Position numbers and translations under genes: made by a program. DNA of 64,000 nucleotides from Microbacterium atlanticum (GTDB lineage: Bacteria > Actinomycetota > Actinomycetes > Actinomycetales > Microbacteriaceae): assembly GCF_015277815.1 (NCBI RefSeq), contig NZ_CP063813.1, forward strand, positions 1,984,001 to 2,048,000, in the 5' to 3' direction. Shown in pieces: positions 34,552 to 43,461 of this stretch (within the stretch, counting starts at the first letter, position 1; every line of letters starts with the position of its first letter). Below the pieces are notes generated by a model. That model did not search any database. It was not told where the DNA came from and saw nothing but the letters and a program-made list of their open reading frames with translations.

Positions 34552-35706
34552 CTACTTCAGGAAGTCGGGGATGTCGAGGTCGTCGTCGCCGAACGCCGTG
34601 TCGTAGGACGACTCGGTCACCGCGCCGACCGACACCGGCACCTGCGGCTGCTCGACGGGCTCGCGGTGGTCCTTCGCCGCCTCCTCGGCGGGGGTGACGG
34701 GCACCGCGGGCGTCGAGACGACGCGCGCCGCCGTGATCGGCTCGATCCGGGCCTGGGGCTCGCCGCCGTCGAAGCCGGCGGCGATGACGGTGACCCGCAC
34801 CTCGTCGCCCAGGGTGTCGTCGATCACCGTGCCGAAGATGATGTTGGCCTCGGGGTGCGCGGCCTCCTTCACCAGCTGCGCGGCGTCGTTGATCTCGAAG
34901 ATGCCGAGGTTGGATCCACCCTGGATCGACAGCAGCACGCCGTGCGCGCCCTCGATCGAGGCCTCGAGCAGCGGCGATTCGACGGCGAGCTCGGCGGCCT
35001 TGATGGCGCGGTCCGCCCCCCGTGCCGAGCCGATTCCCATGAGGGCGGAGCCTGCTCCCTGCATGACCGACTTGACGTCGGCGAAGTCGAGGTTGATGAG
35101 GCCCGGAGTGGTGATGAGGTCGGTGATGCCCTGCACACCGGCGAGGAGCACCTGGTCGGCGGTGGCGAACGCCTCGATCATGGAGATGCCGCGGTCGCTG
35201 ATCTCGAGGAGGCGGTCGTTCGGCACCACGATGAGGGTGTCGACCTCTTCCTTCAGGCGGGCGACGCCAGACTCGGCCTGCTGCTGGCGGCGGCGACCCT
35301 CGAAGGAGAAGGGCTTGGTCACGACACCGATCGTGAGTGCTCCGATCGACTTCGCGATCTTCGCGACGACCGGGGCGCCTCCGGTGCCCGTGCCGCCGCC
35401 CTCGCCCGCGGTGACGAACACCATGTCGGCCCCGCGCAGGGCTTCCTCGATCTCCTCGGCGTGGTCCTCCGCCGCGCGGCGACCCACTTCGGGATCGGCG
35501 CCGGCGCCGAGGCCGCGGGTGAGCTCACGTCCGACGTCGAGCTTGACGTCGGCGTCGCTCATCAGGAGCGCCTGGGCGTCGGTGTTGATGGCGATGAACT
35601 CGACGCCTCGCAGGCCGAGCTCGATCATGCGGTTGACCGCGTTGACACCGCCGCCGCCGACGCCGACGACCTTGATCACGGCGAGGTAGTTCTGGTTCTG
35701 GCTCAT
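34552..35706 (-). CDS. ftsZ: Cell division GTPase FtsZ
   Basis: A 384-residue tubulin-like GTPase. [17 protein letters not shown] is the GTP-binding tubulin signature, [14 protein letters not shown] the N-terminal glycine loop, and [10 protein letters not shown] part of the catalytic T7 loop region ([10 protein letters not shown]). A variable spacer of about 55 residues ends in [10 protein letters not shown], the tail that binds SepF and partner proteins. ATG 35706 has a strong GGAGGCCGGC site. The 171-base upstream region holds two palindromes and AT-rich boxes, so ftsZ has its own promoter besides the dcw transcript. Confidence 0.98.
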   Translation of the reverse strand: MSQNQNYLAVIKVVGVGGGGVNAVNRMIELGLRGVEFIAINTDAQALLMSDADVKLDVGRELTRGLGAGADPEVGRRAAEDHAEEIEEALRGADMVFVTAGEGGGTGTGGAPVVAKIAKSIGALTIGVVTKPFSFEGRRRQQQAESGVARLKEEVDTLIVVPNDRLLEISDRGISMIEAFATADQVLLAGVQGITDLITTPGLINLDFADVKSVMQGAGSALMGIGSARGADRAIKAAELAVESPLLEASIEGAHGVLLSIQGGSNLGIFEINDAAQLVKEAAHPEANIIFGTVIDDTLGDEVRVTVIAAGFDGGEPQARIEPITAARVVSTPAVPVTPAEEAAKDHREPVEQPQVPVSVGAVTESSYDTAFGDDDLDIPDFLK

Positions 35707-35741
35707 GCCGGCCTCCGTAGCCCTGGACCCTGTAACCTTCA

Positions 35742-35782
35742 ACCTCTAGTAGAGGTATAAAGAATTGCCCGGTATGCAATTC
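35742..35782. promoter_or_regulatory. Two palindromes in the ftsZ promoter
   Basis: ACCTCTA-G-TAGAGGT (35742-35756) and GAATTGC-7-GCAATTC (35762-35782) are perfect inverted repeats. On the minus strand TTGCAT and TATACC boxes overlap or lie between them. This stretch is much more AT-rich than its surroundings. It could bind a division regulator; none is identified. Confidence 0.6.
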
Positions 35783-35877
35783 CTCGAGTCCGAAAGTAGG
35801 CGGGCCCCGGCTGGACGCGGGGAGCGGGTCGGCGTGTCGCGGCATCCGGTGCCGAAGTTTTCCGCAGCGCCCCCGCG

Positions 35878-36921
35878 TCAGCGCACCACGACGACGTCGG
35901 GCGAGGAGACGTCGTACGTCGACACCTCGGCCGGCGGCCGCGCGGCCATCATCTTGGCCAGGTTCAGCGCCTTCTCGGCGGAGTCCTCGGCGCTCCCCCA
36001 CACGATCTGCGCGTTGGACCCGCCCAGGGTGAGCGTCACATCGTCGGGCGTGGTCGCCGAGACCTCGGTCACCTGGGCGCGGATGTCCGCGGGGAGCGAG
36101 CGCATCACCTGACCGGCGGCCGCGAACGCGTCGGAGTCGGCGCCGCCCCTGATCGACAGCAGCGGCGTCCCCGCCGCCGGGGTGGCCGTCGTGGACAGCG
36201 CGACGCCGGCCGCATCGACGAGCGTGTACCCCGCCCGGGTCTCGAAGAGGCCGATCGGTGTGCGCTCGACGATGCGCACCACGAGCTCGTGGGGCGGGCG
36301 GGCCTCGAGGGCGTACGTCTCGATCAGCGGGTAGGAGACGAGCTCGGCCTTGACGGCGCTCTCATCAACGAGCGGGAGCGGCGTGCCGAGCTGGCCCTCC
36401 AGCGCCGTCTCGACCGCGCGGGCGTCGAGCTGCTCGGCGCCGACGACGGTGATCTGCTCGACCGCGAACAGCGGGCTGTACGCCGCGCCGAGGGTGCCCA
36501 GCGCCAGCAGGAGAACGGATGCCGCGGCCCCGGCCCACATCGCCCGCCGGCGACGCTCGCGCGCCGTGAAGCGGCGGATCTCGGCGCGCAACGCCCTGCG
36601 CCGCGCTCGCGCCGCCTTCCACACCTCGCGGAAGCCGACGTCCTCGCTTCGTGCGTCCGCCGCGGCGGGAGGGCGGTCCGTGCCTCCGGGCGCACCGGTC
36701 GCGGGCGGAAGGGGTTGCGGTCCGTCGAGCGGGATGACCGTCGCCGTGGCGCCGGTGTCGACCTCGACCTCGGTCTCGGCGTCGGCGACGGGGCGGCCTT
36801 CCGCAGCGACCGCGCCGCGGCCGGCCTCCGTGCGTCCGCGCGCCGGACGCGACCGCGACGCCGGCTCGCCGGCGGCGCGCGAGGCGACCGGCGGCTGCGG
36901 CAACGGCGTCGGGCGGCGCAT
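35878..36921 (-). CDS. ftsQ: Cell division protein FtsQ
   Basis: A 347-residue bitopic membrane protein. The cytoplasmic part of about 125 residues is unusually long and proline-rich, the single helix is at about 126-147 (RRAMWAGAAASVLLLALGTLG), and residues about 152-221 are the POTRA domain (FAVEQITVVGAEQLDARAVE). The beta domain follows. It binds FtsL and partner DivIC in the divisome. ATG 36921 is seven bases behind the murC stop. The long N-terminal tail differs from short tails in E. coli but is common in actinobacteria. Confidence 0.92.
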   Translation of the reverse strand: MRRPTPLPQPPVASRAAGEPASRSRPARGRTEAGRGAVAAEGRPVADAETEVEVDTGATATVIPLDGPQPLPPATGAPGGTDRPPAAADARSEDVGFREVWKAARARRRALRAEIRRFTARERRRRAMWAGAAASVLLLALGTLGAAYSPLFAVEQITVVGAEQLDARAVETALEGQLGTPLPLVDESAVKAELVSYPLIETYALEARPPHELVVRIVERTPIGLFETRAGYTLVDAAGVALSTTATPAAGTPLLSIRGGADSDAFAAAGQVMRSLPADIRAQVTEVSATTPDDVTLTLGGSNAQIVWGSAEDSAEKALNLAKMMAARPPAEVSTYDVSSPDVVVVR

Positions 36922-36927
36922 CGGCTG

Positions 36928-38334
36928 CTACTGCCCCGTGCGGGTGCGGCCGAGGGCTTCGAGCACCTGCGGGATGATCTGGTACACGTTCCCGCAGCCG
37001 AGGGTGATGACGTAGTCGCCCTCGCGGGCCACCGATGCGGTGTAGTCCGCCGCCTGCTGCCAGTCGGGGACGAAGTGCACGTGCGACGGATCGGCGAACG
37101 CGCCGCTGACGAGCTCGCCGGTGACGCCCGGCACCGGGTCCTCGCGCGCACCGTAGACGTCGAGCATGACGGTGTGGTCGGCGTACCGCTCGAGCACGTC
37201 GGCGAATTCGCGGTACATCTCCTGCGTCCGCGAGTAGGTGTGCGGCTGCTGGATCGCGATGATCCGCCCGTCACCGACCACTGTGCGGGCCGCGGCGAGG
37301 GCCGCTGCCACCTCGGTCGGGTGGTGGGCGTAGTCGTCGAAGACGCTGACGCCCCGCTCGACGCCGTGCAGCTCGAAGCGGCGCACCGTTCCGGCGAACC
37401 CCTCCACGGCGCGGGCCGCCGCCTGGAGCCCGTGCCCGAGCGTCAGCAGCACCGCGACCGCGCCCGCGGCGTTGACGGCGTTGTGGGCCCCCGGCACCGG
37501 GAGCTGCACGTCGACGGTGTCGCCGTCGTGGGTGAGGCGGAAGGCCACGGGCCCGTCCGTGACGACGCCGTGCAGACGCACGGTCGCCTCGGCCGCCTCG
37601 CCGAACGTCACGACGTTCGGGTGCGCGAGCTGCGCGGCGACCTGCCGCGCACCCGGATCGTCGGCCGAGATCACGACGGCTTCGCGCGCCTCGTTCGCGA
37701 ACCGTGCGAACGCCTCGTAGAAGGCCTCGCGCGTGCCCCAGTGATCGAGGTGATCGGGGTCGACGTTGGTGATGAGCGCGACGGAGGTGTCGTAGAGCAG
37801 GAACGTGCCGTCGGACTCGTCGGCCTCGATGACGAAGAGGTCGTCCGATCCGGTGCCGCTGGACACCCCGAGCTGGGCGATCACGCCGCCGTTGACGAAC
37901 GTCGGCTGGACGCCGAGGTCGCGGAGGGCGGTGACGATCATGCCGGTCGAGGTCGTCTTGCCGTGTGCGCCGGCGACCGACACGAGGCGCCGGCCGCCGA
38001 TGAGCCAGTGCAGCGCCTGAGAGCGGTGGATGACGTGGAGCCCGCGCTCCTTCGCCAGCACGAACTCGGGATTCTCGGGCCAGATCGCCCCGGTGTGCAC
38101 GACGGTGTCGACGTCGTCGGCGAGGTTGGCCGCGTCGTGTCCGACGTGCACCGTCGCACCCAGGGCGGCCAGCTCGCGCAGCGCCGCACTGTCGGCGCGG
38201 TCGGAGCCCGACACGCGGATGCCGCGCTCGAGGAACATGCGGGCAAGGCCGGACATGCCGGAGCCGCCGATGCCGATGAAGTGGGCAGCGGCGATGTCGT
38301 CGGGGATGGGGAGGCTGAGATCGGGTCTGATCAT
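36928..38334 (-). CDS. murC: UDP-N-acetylmuramate--L-alanine ligase
   Basis: A 468-residue ATP-dependent ligase that adds the first amino acid to the peptidoglycan precursor. [17 protein letters not shown] is the N-terminal UDP-binding loop, [13 protein letters not shown] the ATP-binding P-loop, and [10 protein letters not shown] marks the C-terminal domain. ATG 38334 lies nine bases behind TAGGAT. It is between murG and ftsQ, the usual actinobacterial order. The gap to murG is 75 bases, so a separate promoter is plausible. Confidence 0.97.
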   Translation of the reverse strand: MIRPDLSLPIPDDIAAAHFIGIGGSGMSGLARMFLERGIRVSGSDRADSAALRELAALGATVHVGHDAANLADDVDTVVHTGAIWPENPEFVLAKERGLHVIHRSQALHWLIGGRRLVSVAGAHGKTTSTGMIVTALRDLGVQPTFVNGGVIAQLGVSSGTGSDDLFVIEADESDGTFLLYDTSVALITNVDPDHLDHWGTREAFYEAFARFANEAREAVVISADDPGARQVAAQLAHPNVVTFGEAAEATVRLHGVVTDGPVAFRLTHDGDTVDVQLPVPGAHNAVNAAGAVAVLLTLGHGLQAAARAVEGFAGTVRRFELHGVERGVSVFDDYAHHPTEVAAALAAARTVVGDGRIIAIQQPHTYSRTQEMYREFADVLERYADHTVMLDVYGAREDPVPGVTGELVSGAFADPSHVHFVPDWQQAADYTASVAREGDYVITLGCGNVYQIIPQVLEALGRTRTGQ

Positions 38335-38409
38335 GACCGTCCAATCCTAAGTTGGGCGGCCGGTCCGCCGGCCCCGGCGCGCTGGCCTTCGCCGGCTCGA
38401 CCGGGTGCG

Positions 38410-39495
38410 TCAGCCCGGGAGCGCCGCGTCGATCATCGCGACGACGTTCTCGGTTCCGGAGCGGGTGCCGACGGATGCCGCGGCCGCCGTCATCGCGGAG
38501 CGCCGGGCGTCGTCGGCCAGGAGGGGGAGCACGTCGGTCCTCACGCGGTCGCCCGTGAACTCGGCATCCGGAATCAGCACGGCCGCCCCCGCGCGGACGG
38601 CGGCCGACGCGTTCAGCGCCTGCTCACCGTTGCCCACCGCGTACGGCACGTAGACCGTGGGGATGCCGAGGGCGCTGATCTCGCTGACCGTCGCCGCCCC
38701 CGCACGCGACACGATCGCATCGGCGAGGGCGAACGCGAGGTCCATGCGGTCGACGTAGCGGCGGAGCGCGTAGCCGGGCACCCCGGGATCGGCGAGCTCC
38801 GAGCGCTCCCCGGTGACATGCAGCAGCTGCCAGCCGGCCTCCACCACGTCGCGCCACGCGCCGCCGTGTCCTTCGCCGAACGCCGCGTTCAGTCGCTGGG
38901 CGCCGAGGGACCCGCCGAAGACCAGCAGCACCGGCCGGTCCGGGTCGAGCCCGAAGTGGGCCGCCGCCTCGCGGCGGAGCGCAGCGCGGTCGAGCGTGAC
39001 GATCTCGCGCCGCAGCGGCATGCCGACCACACGCGACCGCTTCAGCGGCGTGCCCGGGAAGGCGACGCCGACACCGGCTGCCCAGCGCGCTCCGAGCACG
39101 TTGGCAAGCCCCGGTCGGGCGTTGGCCTCATGCACGACGAACGGCACCCGCGCGCGGCGGGCGGCGACGTATGCGGGCGCTGACGCATAGCCGCCGAAGC
39201 CCACGACGACGTCCACCTCGCGCGAGGCGATGTGCTCTCGCACCTGGGCGATGGCGCGACGGAACCGCGCGGGGAACGTGGCAGCGGCCGCGTCGGGCCG
39301 GCGCGGGAACGGCACCTTGTCGACGAAGAGCAGCTCGTATCCGCGGTCGGGCACGAGCCGGGCCTCCAGGCCCTCTCGCGTGCCGAGCACGAGCACCTCG
39401 GCCTCGGGATCGCGCGCCCGGAGGGCATCGGCGACCGCCAGCAGCGGATTGACGTGTCCGGCGGTGCCGCCGCCGGCAAGGAGGTACGTCGTCAC
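38410..39495 (-). CDS. murG: UDP-GlcNAc:lipid I N-acetylglucosaminyltransferase
   Basis: A 361-residue peripheral membrane GT-B enzyme that makes lipid II. LAGGGTAGHVNPLLAVADAL is the first glycine loop, FGGSLGAQRLNAAF the second, and SRAGAATVSEISALGIPTVYVPY the UDP-sugar site. GTG 39495 stands six bases behind TAGGCT with no ribosome site, so leaderless translation is likely. It follows ftsW by 60 bases. Confidence 0.96.
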   Translation of the reverse strand: MTTYLLAGGGTAGHVNPLLAVADALRARDPEAEVLVLGTREGLEARLVPDRGYELLFVDKVPFPRRPDAAAATFPARFRRAIAQVREHIASREVDVVVGFGGYASAPAYVAARRARVPFVVHEANARPGLANVLGARWAAGVGVAFPGTPLKRSRVVGMPLRREIVTLDRAALRREAAAHFGLDPDRPVLLVFGGSLGAQRLNAAFGEGHGGAWRDVVEAGWQLLHVTGERSELADPGVPGYALRRYVDRMDLAFALADAIVSRAGAATVSEISALGIPTVYVPYAVGNGEQALNASAAVRAGAAVLIPDAEFTGDRVRTDVLPLLADDARRSAMTAAAASVGTRSGTENVVAMIDAALPG

Positions 39496-39555
39496 TTTCC
39501 GAGCCTACCCGGCGGCGCCCCCTCGGCCGGCGACCCCCGTGGGCCGGGATCCGGG

Positions 39556-40848
39556 TCAGCGGACGGCGCGGAGCTTCGCGCGCTCGCGCGCGGCGCGCGC
39601 GTCGGCGATGCGCGCCTCGCGGCGGGCGATCGAGGCCGGGAGCGTGCGCGCGAACGCCAGCAGCACCCCCGAGGCGGCGAGCACCGAGAGCAGCGACGTG
39701 CCGCCCTGCGACATGAAGGGCAGCGGCACGCCCAGCACCGGGAACACACGCAGGACGACGCCGATGTTGATCAGGGCCTGGCCGACGATCCACACCGTGA
39801 TGCCGCCGGCGGCGATGCGCACGAACGGATCGTCGGTCTTGCGGATGATGTGGAACGCTCCGACCGCGAACAGCGCGAACAGCGTGAGCACGACCGCGCA
39901 TCCGATGAGGCCGAGCTCCTCCCCCACGATGGCGAAGATGTAGTCGTTGGCCGCTGCCGGCAGCCAGTCGTACTTCTCACGCGAGTTGCCGAGCCCGAGG
40001 CCGAAGATGCCGCCGCTGGCCAGCCCCCAGATGCCGTGGAGGGGCTGGTAGCAGTCGTTGAAATAGTCGTCGAGGCAGTTCGGGTTGAGGAAGCTCATGA
40101 ACCGCCGCATGCGGTCGGGGCTGGTGACGAAGTAGAACGCCACGAAGCCCACGGCCGCGACCAGGGGAAGGATGAACACCCGCAGCTTCACCCCGGAGAA
40201 GAAAAGACCGCCGAGGACCACGAGCACCAGGATCATCGCCGTGCCGAGGTCGCGGCCCGCGATGACGGTCGCGATGGCGAGCCCCGCGACCGGGACGAGC
40301 GGGATGTACACGTGGCGCCAGTCCGCCAAAAGCGTCCGCTTGCGGAAGAGCACGAACGCGACCCAGATGGCCAGGGCGAGCTTGAGGAACTCGGACGGCT
40401 GCGCCTGCACGCCGCCGACGTTGATCCAGTTGCGGTTGCCGTCCATGTCGATGCCGAGCGGCGTGAACACGAGCAGCTGGAAGGCGATCGCGACGATGAG
40501 CGCGGGCCACGCGATCCGCTTCCAGAAGATCAGCGGCAGGCGGCTCGCGATGAACATCAGCGGGATGCCGATCGCGGCGAACGCCACCTGCTTGATGACG
40601 TCCTCCCACGGCGCCACCCCGCGAGCGGTCGCGATCGCCGACGTCGCGGAGAGGACCATCACCAGTCCGAAGACGGTCAGAAGCAGCGTCGTCGAGGCGA
40701 TGAGAAGGAACTCGCTCGGAACCGGCGCGAAGATGCGGCCCAGTGAGACCCGCGCGGCGAGCCCCCGCGAGGACCCGGTGTCAGACTCCGCCGCCGTCGC
40801 CGGGTTCGTCCGGGTGGACCGGGTCCGCGGCGGCTGCGTCGTGGTCAC
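39556..40848 (-). CDS. ftsW: FtsW lipid II polymerase (SEDS family)
   Basis: A 430-residue SEDS protein with about ten membrane helices that polymerises lipid II at the septum with FtsI. GIPLMFIASRLP, FTPLGIDMDGNRNWINVGGVQAQPSEF (key residues NRNW and QPSEF), VIAGRDLGTAM and FMSQGGTSLLSVLAASG are diagnostic. GTG 40848 follows GGGAGACGG, and the gene then overlaps the end of murD by 68 bases; no later start codon precedes the first helix. The cytoplasmic N-terminus is about 50 residues. Confidence 0.93.
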   Translation of the reverse strand: MTTTQPPRTRSTRTNPATAAESDTGSSRGLAARVSLGRIFAPVPSEFLLIASTTLLLTVFGLVMVLSATSAIATARGVAPWEDVIKQVAFAAIGIPLMFIASRLPLIFWKRIAWPALIVAIAFQLLVFTPLGIDMDGNRNWINVGGVQAQPSEFLKLALAIWVAFVLFRKRTLLADWRHVYIPLVPVAGLAIATVIAGRDLGTAMILVLVVLGGLFFSGVKLRVFILPLVAAVGFVAFYFVTSPDRMRRFMSFLNPNCLDDYFNDCYQPLHGIWGLASGGIFGLGLGNSREKYDWLPAAANDYIFAIVGEELGLIGCAVVLTLFALFAVGAFHIIRKTDDPFVRIAAGGITVWIVGQALINIGVVLRVFPVLGVPLPFMSQGGTSLLSVLAASGVLLAFARTLPASIARREARIADARAARERAKLRAVR

Positions 40849-42352
40849 CCGTCTCCCCCGTTCCGATCCGATCCCGCACCGCCGCTGCGAACCTGCGGCC
40901 GCGGTCTGCGTAGGACGCGAACTGGTCGAAGGATGCCGCGGCGGGAGCGAGGAGAACCACGTCCCCGTCACGCGCCACGCCTGCCGCCAGTTCCACGACC
41001 TGCGCCATGACCTCTTCAGTCTCAACGGCGTCGACCTCGAACACGGGCACCGCCGGGGCGTGTCGCTCGAACGCCGCCACCACCTCGGCGCGCTCGAGGC
41101 CGATCACGATCGCCGCCTTGGCGCCGGACCCCCGCCCGGCCACCAGCGCAGAGATGTCGACGCCCTTCAGCAGCCCGCCGACCACCCACACCGCGCCGGG
41201 GTAGGCGGCCAGCGACGAGGCCGCCGCGTGCGGGTTGGTGGCCTTCGAGTCGTCGACCCACGTGACGCCGGCGTGCCGGGCGACGACCTCGATGCGGTGC
41301 GGGTCGAGGCGGAAGCCGCGCAGCGCGTCGCGGATGGCGAGCGGGGCGACGCCGAGCGAGCGCGCCAGAGCCGCCGCTGCGAGGATGTTGGCGACCACGT
41401 GCGGGGCGGCGAGACCCCGTTCGGCGAGCTCGTCGACCGTCGACAGCTCGAGGGCGCTCGTCCGCCGGTCCTCGAGGAAGGCGCGATCCACCAGGATGCC
41501 GTCGACGACGCCCAGGTCGCTCGGGCCGGGCACCCCCAGGTCGAAGCCGATGGCGCGCGCGCCCTCGACGACATCGGCGTCCTCCACCATGCGCCGGGTC
41601 GCGGCATCCGCCTTGTTGTACACGCAGGCCACGCGGGTGTTGTCGTAGACGTGCGCCTTCGCGTCGCGGTACTCGTCGGCCGAGCCGTGCCACTCGAGGT
41701 GGTCGTCGGCGAGGTTGAGGCACACCGCCGCGTGCGGCGAGACCGGCTCGGGGCCCTCCTGCAGGCCCAGGTACCAGAGCTGATGGCTGGAGACCTCGAC
41801 CACGAGCGCATCGAACCCGGAGGGATCGCGCACGGCGTCGAGGACCGGCGTCCCGATGTTGCCGACGGGCGCCGCCCGGAGCCCTCCGGCGACGAGCATG
41901 GTGGCCGTCAGGCGCGTGGTGGTCGTCTTGCCGTTGGTGCCGGTGATGAGGACCCAGTCGGCCGGCGTGCCGTCGGCGCGCAGCACCTTGTCGCGGACGC
42001 GCCACGCCAGCTCGATGTCGCCCCAGAGCGCGACGCCGCGCTCGCGCGCCCACGCGATCACCGGATGCCGCGGCGAGAACCCCGGCGAGGCCACGACGAC
42101 CTCGGGCTCGAAGCCGGCCAGCTCGGCCGGCACGGACTCCAGCGGTCCGGTCCACAGCCGGGCGCCGATGACGGGCAGCAGACGCTCGTACTCCTCGTCG
42201 GCCTTCTCTGTCACGACCAGCACGTCGGCGCCGAGCTCGGCGAGCGTGTCGGCCGCCGAGAACCCGGTGACCGACAGGCCCAGCACGGCGACCCGCAGCC
42301 CCTTCCAGTCGGCGTTCCAGCTGGTGAGCGCGGCGAGGCGGTCGGAGGTCAT
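40781..42352 (-). CDS. murD: UDP-N-acetylmuramoyl-L-alanine--D-glutamate ligase
   Basis: A 523-residue ligase, longer than the usual 440-460. VAVLGLSVTGFSAADTLAELG is the UDP-binding start, ITGTNGKTTTTRL the ATP loop and DDSKATNPHAAASSL the C-terminal domain. An extra C-terminal tail after VRDRIGTG (about 25 residues, rich in Asp, Ala, Pro and Gly) lies in the overlap with ftsW. ATG 42352 overlaps the mraY stop as ATGA. Confidence 0.95.
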   Translation of the reverse strand: MTSDRLAALTSWNADWKGLRVAVLGLSVTGFSAADTLAELGADVLVVTEKADEEYERLLPVIGARLWTGPLESVPAELAGFEPEVVVASPGFSPRHPVIAWARERGVALWGDIELAWRVRDKVLRADGTPADWVLITGTNGKTTTTRLTATMLVAGGLRAAPVGNIGTPVLDAVRDPSGFDALVVEVSSHQLWYLGLQEGPEPVSPHAAVCLNLADDHLEWHGSADEYRDAKAHVYDNTRVACVYNKADAATRRMVEDADVVEGARAIGFDLGVPGPSDLGVVDGILVDRAFLEDRRTSALELSTVDELAERGLAAPHVVANILAAAALARSLGVAPLAIRDALRGFRLDPHRIEVVARHAGVTWVDDSKATNPHAAASSLAAYPGAVWVVGGLLKGVDISALVAGRGSGAKAAIVIGLERAEVVAAFERHAPAVPVFEVDAVETEEVMAQVVELAAGVARDGDVVLLAPAAASFDQFASYADRGRRFAAAVRDRIGTGETGDHDAAAADPVHPDEPGDGGGV

Positions 42353-43461
42353 GTGCGGGAGAGCCATTCGACGTAGAAGAATCCGACACCGGAGACCGCG
42401 AGCAGGCCGGCGATGATCCACATGCGCACCACGATGGTGACCTCGGACCAGCCGCGCATCTCGAGGTGATGGTGGAACGGGCTCATGAGGAAGAGCCGCT
42501 TGCCGCGGGTGACCTTGAAGTACAGGCGCTGCAGGATCACCGAGCCGGGGGCGATGACGAAGACGCCCGCCACGAGGACGGCGAGCAGCTCCGTGCGGGT
42601 GAGGATCGCCATCGCGGCCAGGACGCCGCCGATCGCCATCGAGCCGACGTCGCCCATGAACACCTGGGCCTTGGGGGCGTTCCACCACAGGAAGCCGACC
42701 AGAGCCCCGACGAACGACGCCGAGACGATGGCCAGGTCGAAGGGGTCGCGGGTGGGGTAGCACGCCGCCTTCGCGGCGGCCGAGAGGGCCTCGCTCCCCC
42801 AGCACGCCTGATTGAACTGCCAGAAGGCGATGAGACTGTACGCGCCGGCGACGAAGATCGCGGATCCGGCCGCGAGCCCGTCGAGCCCGTCGGTGACGTT
42901 GGTGCTGTTCGAGAAGGCCACCCCGATGAACGACACCCAGGCCAGGTACACGACCCAGCCGATGACGAGTCCGAGCGCCATGAACGACAGCACGGGCACG
43001 TCGCGGAAGAACGAGACGTATGGCGACGCCGGCGTCTGTCCGTACTGGTTCGGGAAGTTCAGCGCCACGATGCCGAACGGCACCGTCACGATCACCTGGC
43101 CGAGGATCTTGCGCCACCCGCTCAGGCCCATGAACTTCTGCTGACGCACCTTCATGTAGTCGTCGATGAATCCGACCGCACCGAGGCCGACCATCATCCA
43201 CAGCACGAGCAGACCCGAGATGGTCGGCGGGTTGTTGCCCGCGAAGCCGCCGACGAGGTAGCCCACGATCGTCCCGACGATGAAGATCGTGCCGCCCATC
43301 GTGGGCGTGCCGCGCTTGGTCTGGTGGTTGGGGTTGCGGATGTCCTCCGGCGTGCGGATCACCTGTCCCCAGCCCCACCTGCGGAACAGCCGCAGGAAGA
43401 CGGGGGTGAGGAAGAGCGTGAATGCCAGCGAGATCGCCGCCGCGGTCAGGAGTGATCTCAC
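42349..43461 (-). CDS. mraY: Phospho-MurNAc-pentapeptide translocase
   Basis: A 370-residue membrane enzyme with ten helices that makes lipid I from UDP-MurNAc-pentapeptide and undecaprenyl phosphate. FIDDYMKVRQQ, NSTNVTDGLDGLA, FMGDVGSMAIGG and FHHHLEMRGWSE hold the conserved aspartates and the histidine cluster. GTG 43461 overlaps the murF stop as GTGA and its own stop overlaps murD, so three genes are tightly coupled. Confidence 0.97.
   Translation of the reverse strand: MRSLLTAAAISLAFTLFLTPVFLRLFRRWGWGQVIRTPEDIRNPNHQTKRGTPTMGGTIFIVGTIVGYLVGGFAGNNPPTISGLLVLWMMVGLGAVGFIDDYMKVRQQKFMGLSGWRKILGQVIVTVPFGIVALNFPNQYGQTPASPYVSFFRDVPVLSFMALGLVIGWVVYLAWVSFIGVAFSNSTNVTDGLDGLAAGSAIFVAGAYSLIAFWQFNQACWGSEALSAAAKAACYPTRDPFDLAIVSASFVGALVGFLWWNAPKAQVFMGDVGSMAIGGVLAAMAILTRTELLAVLVAGVFVIAPGSVILQRLYFKVTRGKRLFLMSPFHHHLEMRGWSEVTIVVRMWIIAGLLAVSGVGFFYVEWLSRT

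Noticed and set aside
36289..39183. Open frame of about 964 codons opposite ftsQ, murC and murG
   Set aside because: Spans three real genes on the other strand with no recognisable domain.
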